64,000 bases of DNA from Ophioderma brevispina. Taxonomy: Eukaryota; Echinodermata; Ophiuroidea; Amphilepidida; Ophiodermatidae. The notes below the pieces were generated by a model, which saw only the letters and a list, made by a program, of their open reading frames with translations, did not search any database and had not been told where the DNA came from. A program made the position numbers and the translations under genes. The DNA is taken from positions 16,568 through 80,567 of the forward strand of contig JAMKCH010035778.1 in the NCBI GenBank assembly GCA_023653785.1, given 5' to 3'. This document shows positions 11,884 to 23,759 of the stretch, in pieces (within the stretch, counting starts at the first letter, position 1; each line of letters begins with the position of its first letter).

Positions 11884-12320
11884 TGAGAGGGAGAGCGTGT
11901 TCTAGTGGTTAGGGTGCTGCCTGTGGCACACATTTACAATATCCCGGGTTCGGAATCCCGGTGGGGTCACTTGCTGGGATTTATTCGGGTACGCAATTCT
12001 GGATTTGATCTGTATAGTCAGCTATGATTAAATGCAGAATACCACTCTACCTACCCATATTTCACTTGGAATTGGGCAAATTCATCCCTTCGTAGGGGAT
12101 GTTAAGCACGCCGTCGGTCCCCGTGTACAGAGAGTCACAAACTGTTAGTACATGTACCACACCGCAAGCCAGTGTCGATCAGATTAGGGTGCAACCCTGA
12201 CTGTTCCCAATCCCCCAGCTTCAAAGAGCGGCCATGTCAGGAGCGTCATGGATACGATACAACACGTGGCCACGGATCAGATTACTCAATTGAATAAATC
12301 AAGCTTCAATAAATCCTGTG
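11884..12320 (+). mobile_element. tRNA-derived SINE with a Nin-like central domain
   Basis: The head resembles a tRNA (Glu/Asp type): an A-box-like GTTCTAGTGGTTAGGG near 11899-11914 and a B-box GGTTCGGAATCCC at 11947-11959 with one extra base. These are internal RNA polymerase III promoter elements. The middle contains GCCGTCGGTCCCCGTGTA near 12110-12127, which resembles the conserved central domain of Nin/Meta-type SINEs as I recall it. The tail carries TTGAATAAATCAAGC and TTCAATAAAT. It is absent from the paralogous segment near 20760, which supports a later insertion. Target duplications were not identified. Confidence 0.7.
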
Positions 12321-12483
12321 ACACGCAAGAAAAGCAGAGAGGTGTAATGTCTTGTTTGCACATGTATAACCAGTTAACAGCAATGTTTTGTAACATGTTA
12401 GTCTGGTATCTTGAAATATAGTCGGTCTGACTATTACACACTGGGCAACTCTAACTCTGTTAGAGTTTTAATACCATGGGGTC

Positions 12484-13473
12484 ATAATAGTGGATGAGCC
12501 AGACCATCAAAAAGTGCCATATTGTTGGTATAACCTGGGGGGGGGGGGCAAGAGGCACGGATACCAGGGGTGCCTAAAACTATGACTACACAAAAATGTA
12601 TGATGGCCTTTTTGTGGGGGTAGCTTAAAGCGAGATAGGGGGTAACATAAGATTATACAGGGGTCAAAATTGAAAAGGGGCCATGTTGTTGAATTTAAAC
12701 CAATTTGTTTCGTATGATCCACAAGATTAAAAAAAATGTATAGTTTGTCTATCTCCGACTTACCTATGGAGGTATAAGCGAAAACCGTTAGTATAAGGTC
12801 AAAGGTTAAATTTAGCTTCTACAGGGGTCAAGTACTAGAAAACGCTTCAATTTCAGGGAAATGGTCTCATATTATTGTAATGTAATACAAGTAAAATAAG
12901 GTATTAGTTTGGACAATGTCACTGTATAGTTACCAAGTTACACCCAAAATTAACCCCAGCCCCTTATAGGGGTATAGGGTTTTAGTACTAATGAGGTGCC
13001 GTAACCTTGTTAATTTTCACATTACAGATGGTCGAAACCATTCCTTATTTTAATTGTGAGAACATTACAAAACAATATGAGACCATGTCCACTGAAACTG
13101 AAGGATTTGTGTATGTGACCCCTGTAGAAGCTCAAATTTAACCGTTGACATATAATAACGGTTTTCAACTTATAACTCCATAGGGGGTTAAGTCGGAGAT
13201 AGTACAAATATACATGTTTTAATCCTTGTGACATCATAAGAACAATGTTGGTATGTAATTAAACAACATTGGATCAATTTTCAATTGTGACCCCATTGTA
13301 TAATGTCTTGCGAGCCCTAGACGCCGCTTAAAGCTACCCCTACAGAATGGCCATCATACATTTTTGTGTAGTCCATGGTATGAGGTAGCCTGGTTATAAA
13401 TGTGACCTCTTGACCCCCCCCCCTCCCCCCCCCCAGGTGATACCGACCAACATGCCGGGCTCACCCCACTTAT
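12484..13473. mobile_element. ~990 bp foldback element with ~450 bp inverted arms
   Basis: The left half (12484 to about 12940) is the reverse complement of the right half (about 13020-13473). Examples are GACTACACAAAAATGTATG at 12583 against its complement ending at about 13373, the CGCTTAAAGCTACCCC region, and G-run and C-run blocks near 12537-12549 and 13413-13434. The termini look like TAAGTGGGGTGAGCC, flanked by TA-rich sequence. The arms contain AAGGTCAAAGGTTAAATTTA-type sequence also seen in other repeats of this window. No coding capacity is visible. The element lies between shared blocks of copy 1 and has no counterpart in copy 2. Confidence 0.8.
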
Positions 13474-13911
13474 AAACGATTCGCAGGAACGGATCGCAGG
13501 ACCAAAAGACGTGCCGTAGGATGTTAACTGGTCTTATGTTGATCACTCTAAAAAGTCACGCCACTTGTATGTTATTAAAAGACAGAAAGTAAGGTATTAT
13601 AATTTACGACACCTAAACAAAAATTGTGTCATGTTGGTTCATCATGTTATTAGAATATCAAATATTTTACGATACACATAAACAAAAAATGCATTACCAA
13701 TTATATTTTATGTTAATTTGTTTGTTAGTTTAATTACAAATATTGAACAGTTGATTAAAAAGAACAGGGGAGGAGAAGTGCAGAAGGGGAAGAAGCTTCA
13801 ATAATTCAAGAAGACAAAGAGACTCCTGACAAAAACAAAATGCCGAGAAAATATGGAAAACAAAATGAAAGAGAAGGGGTGCGAAGTAAACGGGGAAAAA
13901 AGAGGAACGGG

Positions 13912-14103
13912 CAGTGGCGTAACAAGCGGGGGGGGGGGTAGGAGGCCCCACAGAACCCATGACCACAGTCCACCAAAAAATAACTGAATTTTTTGTACAG
14001 TTGTCTATGGAGAAGATACCCAAATGTCACCCTCAAAAAAACTTGCTCGGCCCCCCTTACTGCCCCCCCCCCCCCCACTTGCAAAGGTCTGGTTACGCCA
14101 CTG
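13912..14103. mobile_element. 192-bp hAT-like MITE
   Basis: The ends are CAGTGGCGTAAC and GTTACGCCACTG, a 12-13 bp terminal inverted repeat of the kind found in non-autonomous hAT elements. The flanks are GGAACGGG (13904-13911) and GGAACTGG (14104-14111), an 8-bp target duplication with one mismatch. Inside are a G run (13929-13937) and a longer C run (about 14062-14076). The element is absent from the corresponding place in the other duplication copy (about 21950). Confidence 0.85.
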
Positions 14104-14167
14104 GGAACTGGATTGGTTAATGATCATGAATTGAACAAATTAACATTTTACTGCAAGTTACAAATAA

Positions 14168-14460
14168 TGGGCAAGTATTGAGTAATTAATCTTTGACAAT
14201 ATAAAAAAATAATACCAAAACAAAACCAAAACAAAAGCAAAGGAAACAAAAAACACTTCACCCTTGAAATACTCATTTGGAACTTGTATGTTGTTTCCTT
14301 GCATTTACCCATGACAAAAACTGATTAATTAATCTTTTACACAATATAAAGAATAATACAACACAAACCCAAAACAAAACGCAAAAGAAAGCCCAAAAAG
14401 AACAAAAAACATTCACACCCTTTGAATGCTCGTTTTGAAGTTGTATGTTGTTTCGTTCAG
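14168..14460 (+). repeat. Two tandem ~145-bp repeats, A-rich
   Basis: TTGAGTAATTAATCTTTGACAA at about 14177 recurs as a near copy at about 14320. GGAACTTGTATGTTGTTTCC (14279) recurs as a near copy at about 14436. Both units carry AACCAAAACAAAA-type runs and AACAAAAAACA. The two units differ by scattered substitutions. Nothing codes here. Confidence 0.75.
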
Positions 14461-16289
14461 TACCCCTTAAGAAGCCATTGCAAAACTTCGTCACGTCTTT
14501 CAGGTCAAACCTATTGGAAAATCGAATTGATTTCATATAAAAATAAATGGCTATGGTGCGTTCACAAACCTGTTTGCATCGTAGGCATTATGATATTCCA
14601 GAACTCTAAACTGCCTCAAAGGGGGACATGCCGACGTTGCGAATGACGGATCATAACGTGTGTACTGCCTGAGATATAAAAAGAAGAAGAAAAGGATATC
14701 CGCCTCCAGCGAGATAACAAAATTAACGGCGGAAGTAAGTACTTAACTAAATATAGCTTGAAACTGTTCTTAGTCGGTGGTTGAGATTATTTAAAATTGA
14801 AGAAAAAAAATATTGATTTCCAACACAACTAGGCATGAACTAGATATGCTAGCGTTTTATTACCAATATAGTCAACAAGTGTATTCACGTTGTTGTAATA
14901 AAAAATAAGTTCAACAGGATATTTTGAAGAAGAGATAGAGTGAGCGATTTGGGCGTGAAAGGCGTTAACCGATGTAAACGTGTGCACTCATGTCTTATTT
15001 ATGACTTTACAATTTTCAAAATGGACTCAAATTGATATGTCTCGATATGCAACATCGGGCCTATCTCTACAGGGCATACAGAGATATTAGATTCCTTGGT
15101 ATGTTTTAAGTAATTCTCTTTGGATTTAAGTAACCACTGAGACGAGTGAGACGAATACGAAATAAATGGGTTCCTGGAATGAACGTGCACATATTAAATT
15201 TAATTACTCGCCCAAAACGCCCACTGCTTAGCTTATGGAAGTGCTTTGGGTGCCCTCTGATGCATGTCAGCCCTACCTCCCTTTGTCATGAAATACTTTT
15301 ACCCAGTCACTCACCCAATCATGCTTTTGTTGCCGCCAATACATTAACAGCCCAGCATAGAATACTTTGAAATTCTCTTTTGCTCCCGTATCGTCGTGTT
15401 AAATGCATGTTTATTGCTACATTAAGGTATCTGCACAGGTAAACATGTTAAAGATCTCCATCGTAAGCCATGGAGACAGAAGGATAAATTCGCTAAAATT
15501 AGACCAGATTTGCACATAGGTTTACACTTAAAATCTGTGCTAAAAGTTCTCTGATTTTCTTATTTTTTAAGCACCAATATCTAGATCTCAGATCTAGATT
15601 ATATATACAATTTCTGCGCTCATTTTCTTTACCCATAAAACATTAATCTTCTTGTACCCTATTTAGTAGTACTTCTATAATAAGAGGACTTCAATACAAC
15701 ACGCTACCATCGATCCTCCTAGTATGAATAACTTTCGAATTTATTTTCGCTTGCTCAACGTTACGGTTGTTTCACAACTCATATGGCATCTTTCATTATC
15801 ATTATAATGGTATTAGAACGACCTATTTTCTACCCATATCGTCTGAATGCGATCCAGATCTCTGTTCAGAGAGGGCCACTCTTTTTACCCCATAGACTTT
15901 CTCTTCATCTCAACATTTTCATACAGATTCCAGTTAACTTTTATAATATTACACACTTGTCCCCCATGTGATCTTTCGCCGGGAGAAATTGCTGCGCATC
16001 ATAAAAATCAGTTTTGGGACCGCCATTTCTGAATCTGTACAACCAATTTTCATTTTTGTTTCTGTTATGTGGTCGTGTTGATGTACTCCACCAATGACCA
16101 GAGTTTTACATCAAAGAATGGATTGGATCTTGAAAGGTATTCGATCTTCAAACTAAATAGAAGGTTAGGCCACACCACGTAAAAGCTGTATTGATTTTCA
16201 TGAATTAAGCATACAACCTCTCAGAATGGAACCGTCGAAACATTTAATGAAGTGGTGCGAATAAAAAATCAGATTATAGTACAATACTT
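14461..16289. other. No recognised gene or element; one short palindrome
   Basis: About 1.8 kb holds only short open frames (60-75 codons) without domain likeness. A perfect 10-bp inverted repeat around one base, ATCTAGATCT-C-AGATCTAGAT, sits at 15579-15599. The block is AT-rich and otherwise ordinary. Confidence 0.6.
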
Positions 16290-16465
16290 TACTAGTATGT
16301 TATTGTGAAATTTATTAATACTGGTCGTTATATTATAATGAAAATATATTACCCCGCGTAAAAGCCTTTTAATTGTGAAATATATTACTAGTAGTAAAAT
16401 TATGTATTATTTATAGAAATATATTACTAATAGTAAACTTTTATTATGGTGAAATAATTAATAGT
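16290..16465. repeat. Short degenerate AT-rich direct repeats
   Basis: The phrase ATTGTGAAAT(A)T(A)TTA followed by CTAGTAGTAAA or a near form appears three to four times in about 175 bases (near 16301, 16374, 16415, 16450). It looks like a decayed AT-rich tandem repeat. Confidence 0.6.
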
Positions 16466-17337
16466 ATCTTGTCAGCATCATTCAGGATAAACATGACATT
16501 GATTTTTTTTATTTTAAACTTTGATAAGATGTTTGGGGTTTTTAAGGATAACTTTCTCACCTATTTATTTTTGTGTGTCAAATATTATATTTATGTTTGC
16601 AAGTTTCGATGGAAAATCCCGCTTTTGCAGCTTGTAAAGCGTTTATTAAGGTTAATAGGGAGACCCAACACTCTATTGCTTTGAAAAGGGGGAAACTTTC
16701 AAGTCATTTAGAAAATGTAGGGCCGATTTTTAATTCCTCTTTAAGTCTGTAACGTACTGCATATCTTTTTCCAAAAAATCGGTGCTGTTCATCTGGTGTA
16801 TTATTTCATATGTACCACCTGTGTGTGATTGATTTTTATTTTTATTTAATGTCTTAATTACTATGCTTAAAACCGAATAATTCAAATTAGAACGGGAAAT
16901 TTATGTTTGACCCCAAAATGATTCCAACAATGAATGTATCACCATTTTGCTCCATATTGCAAAGTGATGCCAACTACACTGTCAGATGCTTAGGACCACC
17001 ACTTTATGTTACGGTGCGTTACGGAAAGACTTAATGAGTACTACACAAAAATGTGATACATCGTAACTGAAACATTATTTATATCTCAACACATGTGATT
17101 TATTATCATGACTGCATTTAACTTTACGCGCTGTGTCCGTCACCTCATACTATCATGACATATTTATCAGTTAACCATTTCCATTATAAAGACTTCACAA
17201 AAGCAATTCAACCGTTGTAATTAAGCCTATAACTTTATTATTGGTAATTCAAAGACACCTGGAGAGAGAATATTTCATTACGGTAATTTTTTCACACCTT
17301 ATTTGTTACAATTGGCCTAGTTTTTGTGGTATCTGTG
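16466..17337. other. No recognised feature
   Basis: AT-rich sequence with one 71-codon frame (16469-16684) that resembles nothing I know. I see no terminal repeats or simple repeats. Confidence 0.55.
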
Positions 17338-17487
17338 AAAGTTTCAAAGCAACGAGTCACAATTTTCATTTTTGCACTAAATTGTATTGATGACCATATT
17401 TGAAACCCTTATCTGGTCATACTTCCAATTTAGTACAATTTAGTGCAGAAAATGAAAATGGGTAATTGCTGCTTTCAAAATTATATA
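17338..17487. repeat. ~150-bp inverted repeat (small foldback)
   Basis: The left arm, with GTTTCAAAGCAACGAG and TTTTTGCACTAAATTGTA, is matched in reverse complement by the right arm, with TACAATTTAGTGCAGAAAAT and GCTGCTTTCAAAA. The centre lies near 17410. It is a short MITE-like palindrome without open frames, and target duplications are not clear. Confidence 0.7.
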
Positions 17488-17886
17488 CAAACCGCAATAC
17501 TCTGCAAATTGTTATTTACTTTGAAGACGTCTTTATTCCAACCATAAATCTAGAAGACATGCAAAACGGCAATAACAGATACCTTGAACGCCTCGCTCAC
17601 ATATTTACAATGTTTATTGACTCAACTGTCTTTTGCTTATTTTATTACTCACATAGACTTATTTGGGGTTAATGATAGAGGCTAATTTGTTTTAAATTTC
17701 TTTGTTCAAATTTGTATATTTCAAAGTGAAACACGAATTTGAGTTTGGGTGTTCGCAAGTGAAGAATGTCGTCTTCAATCAAAGCTTTGACAATCGAGAA
17801 TGTATTTTTGTTCGAATTATTTGACATTGAGCTTGAAATGAATGCTTTCGAAATGCCGTATATAAATATTCAAATACAAACAATCT

Positions 17887-17930
17887 TTTTATTATTATTA
17901 TTATTATTGTTATTATTATTATTATTAAAC
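17887..17930. repeat. (TTA)n microsatellite
   Basis: About 14 copies of TTA with one TTG interruption, immediately before the start of the second dispersed duplication copy. Confidence 0.95.
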
Positions 17931-19223
17931 AGAAGAACGACTCATAGTATTAATAAATACAATTAAACTAAATTAATATTTGTATGGAAGCGGAGAAAGT
18001 ATTCCAGAAAATCTAAGTCAGAATGGGGTCTGAACAATTCTTAAAGGTACTATCAGTGATTTGCCAAATCAGAAAGTCGAATAAAAAATCACCAAAAAAC
18101 AAATTATTTCTTTAGTTGTAACTGTCCGTACGGACACTTACGGAAAAAAAAGTAAAAAAACTGAACACTGCTGTTTTCTCCCTTTTCTACATTATTTTAA
18201 TTTGAAAAAAAATAACTTATGAGAATTCCACATACTAGTCCTTCATTTTGAAGCTACCCCTGCAAATTTCAGATAATTTGACTCTTTCGGTCTTTCGGAT
18301 GGATCACTGATATATGGTATCATCAAATTCTCAAGTGTCATGGCTTTGTACTACTCTTTAACCATTCTTTAAAAATCGAGACAAAGCAAGACAACAACAA
18401 CCATAATACAAAACAAAACAAACAAAGAAACATAACGATCAAACAAACAAAAACAAACAAAATTAAAATAAAGGAAAATAGTAACGATAAACAAACACAA
18501 CTAACTTAGATTTCAGGAAATAAATTTTGACGAATTTATCGATATGAGGAGAATCGTCTTTTGCATTTGCTAATGACTTCTTTTTCGCTTTTGAGGTATT
18601 CGTAGTAAAGACAAGCTCTATCAACCATGTCGATAATGTATAAACATATAAAATGAGGGGGCGTCAATTCAATACACAAAGGGAAACCCATTTGGGGTTT
18701 GCATTTTCCTGAGATTCCGCAGAGACCAAACATCAAAAGCTCCTAAATATTATTTTACATTTTATTTTGCACAGATCGATTGATGAAATTAGCAGTTGCC
18801 AATTGCTTAATGAACTATTGAAATATTTACTTGTTACTAATGCATGTTATCGAAAATGTTTGATTGGGAGGCTTCGAAGATACAATTAATCCAGAGAGGA
18901 TTTAAATAGATACAAGTCGATATTGCATGAATAATAAGTCATATGAAAGCGGTTCTATGCATTTTAAAAAAGTTGCTAATGCATTAGAGCAAGCTCGAGA
19001 CCGTTTCGAGAAACTCATTGAAAATCGAAACCAAATTATATTAAAACCACTTTCCTTAATAACAAGATATAGCTAGACCATTAACCGCTTGTCCTGTGTC
19101 TATTCATATTGAGGATGTTTTTATTTATTTATTTATTTTGGCATATTCATGACCATATTCGGAATTCTGTGAAAATGCACGCAAATTAATCCACACAAGC
19201 CACACACACCTGTGTGTAATAAC

Positions 19224-19965
19224 ATATACAATAGGCAGCCATGCTGTAGAGCAAGAGAACCACATTACATGACTACAATACATCCACCTGTTATTGAATT
19301 CCATAGGCGTAAATCCCGGGGGATGGGGGGATATCCCCCCTAATATTTTGATGAGGGGGGATGGTCAATACGATCATCCCCCCAATGTTGATGCCCGTTC
19401 ATGTGTTTTTTACCAAAAATAACCTCATATTTTACCAAATAGTTTTAAAATGGCAAATTTCCGCGCGCATTTTGTTCTAATTACAATTACATTTAGCGAT
19501 TTTAGCTTATAATGACATTTTTTGCGCGCTTCGCGCGCACATGTGCCAGTAGTGGATCTTTTCAGCAACCCCCGGTTCATTCATAAATTTTCATCAACCC
19601 CATCCCCCCAAATGTCAAAAAGAAATTTACGCCACTGTTGAATTCCAGAGATGCTAAAGTTGTACAGGTGATCTATTATACTGGTATTTTACCGCAGGGA
19701 TGGACGATTTTTATGTTAATAGCCAAGTGTGACGTCACAATGCATAGGGTCTATAGGCCCTACGGAACACGACGTATACCATACTTTGCGATTGACATAG
19801 GATCTCCCTTGCCCCGCGATAAAAATCTTCAGTATAAAAGATCACCTGTACTTTTTGGACATTTCTGGAATTCAATAAGAGGCGAACATAATTATTGCAG
19901 TCATGAAGTGAGGATCTCTTGCCCTACGACATGGCTGCCTATTGCAGAATCGGCCATATTTGAAA
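19224..19965. repeat. Inverted repeat around CAATAGGCAGCCATGCTGTA block
   Basis: The block at 19230-19301 plus 19638-19675 (ignoring the MITE) is repeated in reverse complement at about 19840-19962. CAATAGGCAGCCATG pairs with CATGGCTGCCTATTG, and TGTACAGGTGATC pairs with GATCACCTGTAC. Copy 1 has only the left arm (11072-11172). The pair therefore marks either a transposon with long terminal inverted repeats, kept whole only in copy 2, or a local inversion-duplication. The 115-codon plus frame at 19638-19985 crosses it and is probably spurious. Confidence 0.7.
19302..19637. mobile_element. 336-bp hAT-like MITE with 8-bp target duplication
   Basis: The ends are CATAGGCGTAAAT and ATTTACGCCACTG, an imperfect 13-bp terminal inverted repeat. 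It is flanked by TTGAATTC at 19294-19301 and again at 19638-19645, an exact 8-bp target duplication typical of hAT. The paralogous segment carries a single TTGAATTC at 11129-11136 with matching flanks, so the empty site is present in the same window. Inside are CCCC/GGGG-rich subterminal stretches and a GCGCGCTTCGCGCGC palindrome near 19527-19541. There is no coding capacity. Confidence 0.92.
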
Positions 19966-22070
19966 GGGTTAGAGTGTTTATTTAATGTAAGGCGGTTCGT
20001 AGAATGATATTTGAGAATATTGTATCGTGGCTGTTGATGCGTTGATATGGCAGGACCTGAGTATGTGCGGTAGGCAAGTAATATTTTTATTACTATTATA
20101 ATTTACGTATATTTACGTACTCATGAAAGCTTGAATATGGACAATATCTACGTTATTAAAATATTTACATAAATCAAATTTTATATTTTACTGTACAGAC
20201 TTGTAAATAGATTTACATTAATACCTGCGTATTTTTTCTTCGATTACGATGTCGTACCATTGAATTCCTAAAACGATTTAGGAAGAAAAAAAAAAAGTCA
20301 GTCATAACGATTATTTTTCGAGCACGTGATTGCACGTTTGTAATACGATTTTTTTTTCCAGTCACATGTGTGCATACTAAGCAAGTGTTGCTTGTCATTG
20401 TCGTACTTTTGTTGAGCAACTAACTTTGTTGTTTGATCATACAGACCCTGTTTCCAGTGCGAAGAATCCCCCTCGATTCTCAAATCGAGTACCCACTCAG
20501 CGATGGTTATACGATAGATGCTATATCCTAAACTAATATTGGATGACAATTCATGTGCCAGAGCTTTTAAGTTTCTATTCACGTGGTATTTTTACAATAC
20601 ACATGTGTAAGTGCTAATTGAATTTCCTTGGTGTAGGAAGTGTTGCAATTAAGAAAAAGAAAGTGATGTGGTCTGGTTGCTCTAAAGGTTTACATACTGC
20701 TTAAGCTGATATTTTCGCGGTTGTATTATCTTCACGAAGTTCGTGAATCACGTAGAAAAAAAGACAAGCGAAAGTGTATAATTATAATACAATGAAAGAA
20801 TATTTGTTATAGATTCCTCAAACATAGAAGCTCGTGCGGTTTGAAAAAAAAGAAAAAAAGTCGTGTGACATAATATGTTCTTGAAAATACTTTAACAGTC
20901 AATAATGCTTTCCCTTCGGAAGAACACAGTATCAACACATTTGAGTTTGAAATATAATTTGATATTAGATATAGAGGTCTTTAAATTCGACAAAACAGTT
21001 TTGACAATAAAACTGAATTATTTCACTCATAGGAAGAACGCAGTAATAAAGGTTGTTTGGGTGTTGAGCCGTTAATTTTTTTTTTTCAGGTAGAGAAACT
21101 CAGTTCTTCAGAATGGCTGAATATTTTTTATACTATATATATCATTGCAAACTAACATTTTGATTTGCTTAAAAAATAACTATAAAAGTTGATTTCATTT
21201 ATTTATTTCATAATCATTCATTTTATTCTTTTAATAATAATAATTGTTTATTTTATAATTTAAAAAAATGAAATTTATTGTACCTGGATAACATTGTTCA
21301 AACAGCAGGCATCAACCTTTTTCTCAAATCGAGCAATTAAATTATCCCCAGGGTAACGTATTTTTATAGTTGTCTTCAAATGCAGAACTAGGATTTTATC
21401 ATTTCTCTAGACTGCCATTGAAGTATTTTATTCATTCGATTTTACACAATGGATGTGACAACTTAAACAAACACTGTGTGACAAGGCATTGACATATCTA
21501 TAAAAGTGATATTTTTACAATACACAAGCGTATGCTATTAATTGAATTTCCCGCTCTTTTGTACGTGTTGGAAATAGGAAAAACGGTAAATGAAGAGAGT
21601 TGCGAGTTTTTCTGGGTTGACATAACACCACTACGCTGTCGATTAGTCTATGTGCGTGCACCAGTGCAAGGGGATCAAATACAAACTTCGGCAAAGTTGT
21701 TTAATGTCTTGTTTGCGCATGTATATATAATTTATGTTGGTCACAAACTCTAAAGTAACGTCCTAGTATGTTATTAAAAGACAAAGAATGAAGAACAGAC
21801 TAGGTTGTATAAAGACACGTCAAGGGGAGAGGAGAAGAGGAAGAAGCTTTCAAATGATGCAGGAAGAAAAAGAAGCTCCTGGCAAAATACTCCAATTAAT
21901 ATGGAAACAACAAAATAGAAGGGGTGAGAAGAAAACGAAAAGCAAGAGGAAGACATTTTATATCTGATAAAATTAAGCAAACAGAGCTTTAAAATGCTTA
22001 CATGTCTTTTTTTAACAAAGAAGAGTAATATAAGGTGTTGGTATACTAACACTAGCAATTAAGATACAAA

Positions 22071-23759
22071 ATGGGCATTTTTATTTTGGGAAAAAATGAT
22101 AGTGGCTTTAAGTGTTAAACTAATATTGAAGATGGACATTCGTCGCTGTTCTGTCTGTTTTGTGATTGTCGTTCAAGCAAGATGCACACCATTAAAATGG
22201 TATAGTGTATGTCCGGTTCGATCCAGAGCAGTCAATTATAATAGATTTCTTGCATATTTCCATGGCGTGCTGTTGGTGTGGGGGTTTAATCCTGGCCAAT
22301 GTGGAGACTAGACCTTTGTTGCAATTACATAACAAAATGTGGTATTTTTGCATGTAAACGTCCGTTACGTTCCTGCACATGGATTTTTTTAAAGTACCAT
22401 TAAAGCTCCTTAATTATCGCGTACTCCATATCAAAACACCCGGTGATTTGACGAAAACACATTACAATGGACTTGCCATTTGACAAGTATTTGACAAATT
22501 ACCTATACGATAAATGTTCAAACACTCCAGCCCCAAAACATATTGTCATATTGATGAAATATTTGAGTGGAGAACATTTCCCAAAATCTTGGCAATCTGT
22601 GTTTTTCAAATTTTCTTCTCAGTTGGTAAAGATGCCACTAGAGGAGAACGCAAACTATCTATCCCTTCCTGTTCTTCTGGTAACTTCAAGGATTGACAGA
22701 CCAGCTTCTATCAATACAATTATCCGTCCCTTTGAATTCGGGGCACTGTTTTCCCTATTTTAATTTCCTTACATCTGCGATGGATATACCTATATTAGTC
22801 CCAGACATCATTAACTGAAGTGAAAGAAACAACCCCTCTTTTCTGTCCTTAGTTATCCAGACATTTTATCCCTTGTAAGACCCTACTTCTTTTGTTTTGC
22901 ATCGACCAAGGAATAAGAAATTCAACGGATGACAAGTAGTTGTGTTTTGTGAACATCCATAGTCACCGAAGCAAAGAAATGTATCAATTTTCAAATGGAA
23001 CCATTTCTTACCAAGCCTGCAAAGACACAGTAGTGGGGACGTTTTTGTAAAGGAGTATACACTATGACCAATCGAGATAATGCGTATGATAGACATGCTG
23101 TGGGCTAGCATTGAAGTTAAAGAAAACATACATTGAAAACGGACATTGGGCTCATAATAGAATTGAATGTGTCTCACATGAGATGAAACCAATTAACGAT
23201 GTTTGACGGTGCAGACATGATTTGAAATAGTCATGGCAGACGATTTTAAACCATCACATATCAAAGGTACATAATTTGACCAATGATGATAGATTTTATA
23301 CCATGGCATTTTCAAAATAAGTCGGAATATATGCTCCCATCCTGCAGCAAGTGGACTTGTGCTTCTAAATTGCATTTTAGGGAGAGACACAAGGAAGCTA
23401 GAAAGAGTAATAATACCGCCAGAAGCTGGTGGCCAAGCCTTATTCAATATAGCAACTCACCTAAATGAATCAAAATAGATTACAACAATACAGTCTGCAC
23501 ACCGAATTGGGCGCTTTGATGTGCACGGGTCCGTCACGGGTGTTACCATGAACCGTTTACATCCTCATCTGCCATTCAATGCCCCTGCAGTTTAGTTAGT
23601 TTTTTCTTCAGTTTCCAACGATTTTGGAAAAAAATTGCTTGCTAACATATAAAATATTAAGGATTTTACGTCAACATTTCGGGTTTACATGTTTAACCAA
23701 TGGCGATGTCTAAATTTGGGATTTCGTGGTTGCCAGCGCCTGAATACTACTTTCCATAA
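22071..23759. other. No recognised gene
   Basis: Two open frames of about 100 codons (plus 22467-22763; minus 22866-23192) show no motif, signal or domain I recognise. Neither has a convincing start context or a neighbour of related function. I regard both as chance frames. No repeats with clear ends were found. Confidence 0.5.

Larger units (their letters stand above)
9850..14135 (+). repeat. Large dispersed duplication, copy 1
   Basis: From the block TTTGTATGGAAGCGGAGAAAG (about 9866) to the purine-rich stretch ending near 13910, this segment matches 17965-22070 in order and orientation. Shared landmarks include an A-rich CAAACAAA stretch, a minus-strand frame containing RACPCYEYLKSEKE (10328-10522), TTGAATTCCAGAGATGCT (11129), TCTTCGATTACGAT (about 11338), and AGGGGAGGAGAAG (about 13765). 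No protein function is recognised in it. Copy 1 has gained a SINE (11884-12320), a foldback (12484-13473) and a hAT-like MITE (13912-14103). It may be a long transposon lacking recognisable genes, or a genomic duplication. Confidence 0.75.
17965..22070 (+). repeat. Large dispersed duplication, copy 2
   Basis: Homologous in order and orientation to 9850-14135, about 8.1 kb downstream. Shared landmarks are TTTGTATGGAAGCGGAGAAAG (17980), a minus-strand frame with RACLYYEYLKSEKEVI (18536-18736), TTGAATTCCAGAGATGCT (19638), TCTTCGATTACGAT (20237), and AGGGGAGAGGAGAAG (about 21824). It is more diverged than the two 2.9 kb units are from each other. Copy 2 carries its own hAT-like MITE, an internal inverted repeat (19224-19965) and extra sequence at about 20790-21500. 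After that, a second version of the block near 20578 (TTTTTACAATACACA) recurs at about 21511. Confidence 0.75.

Noticed and set aside
22467..23192. 98- and 108-codon frames on opposite strands
   Set aside because: No domain, no codon or context signal and no splice evidence; of the size expected by chance in AT-rich DNA of this length.
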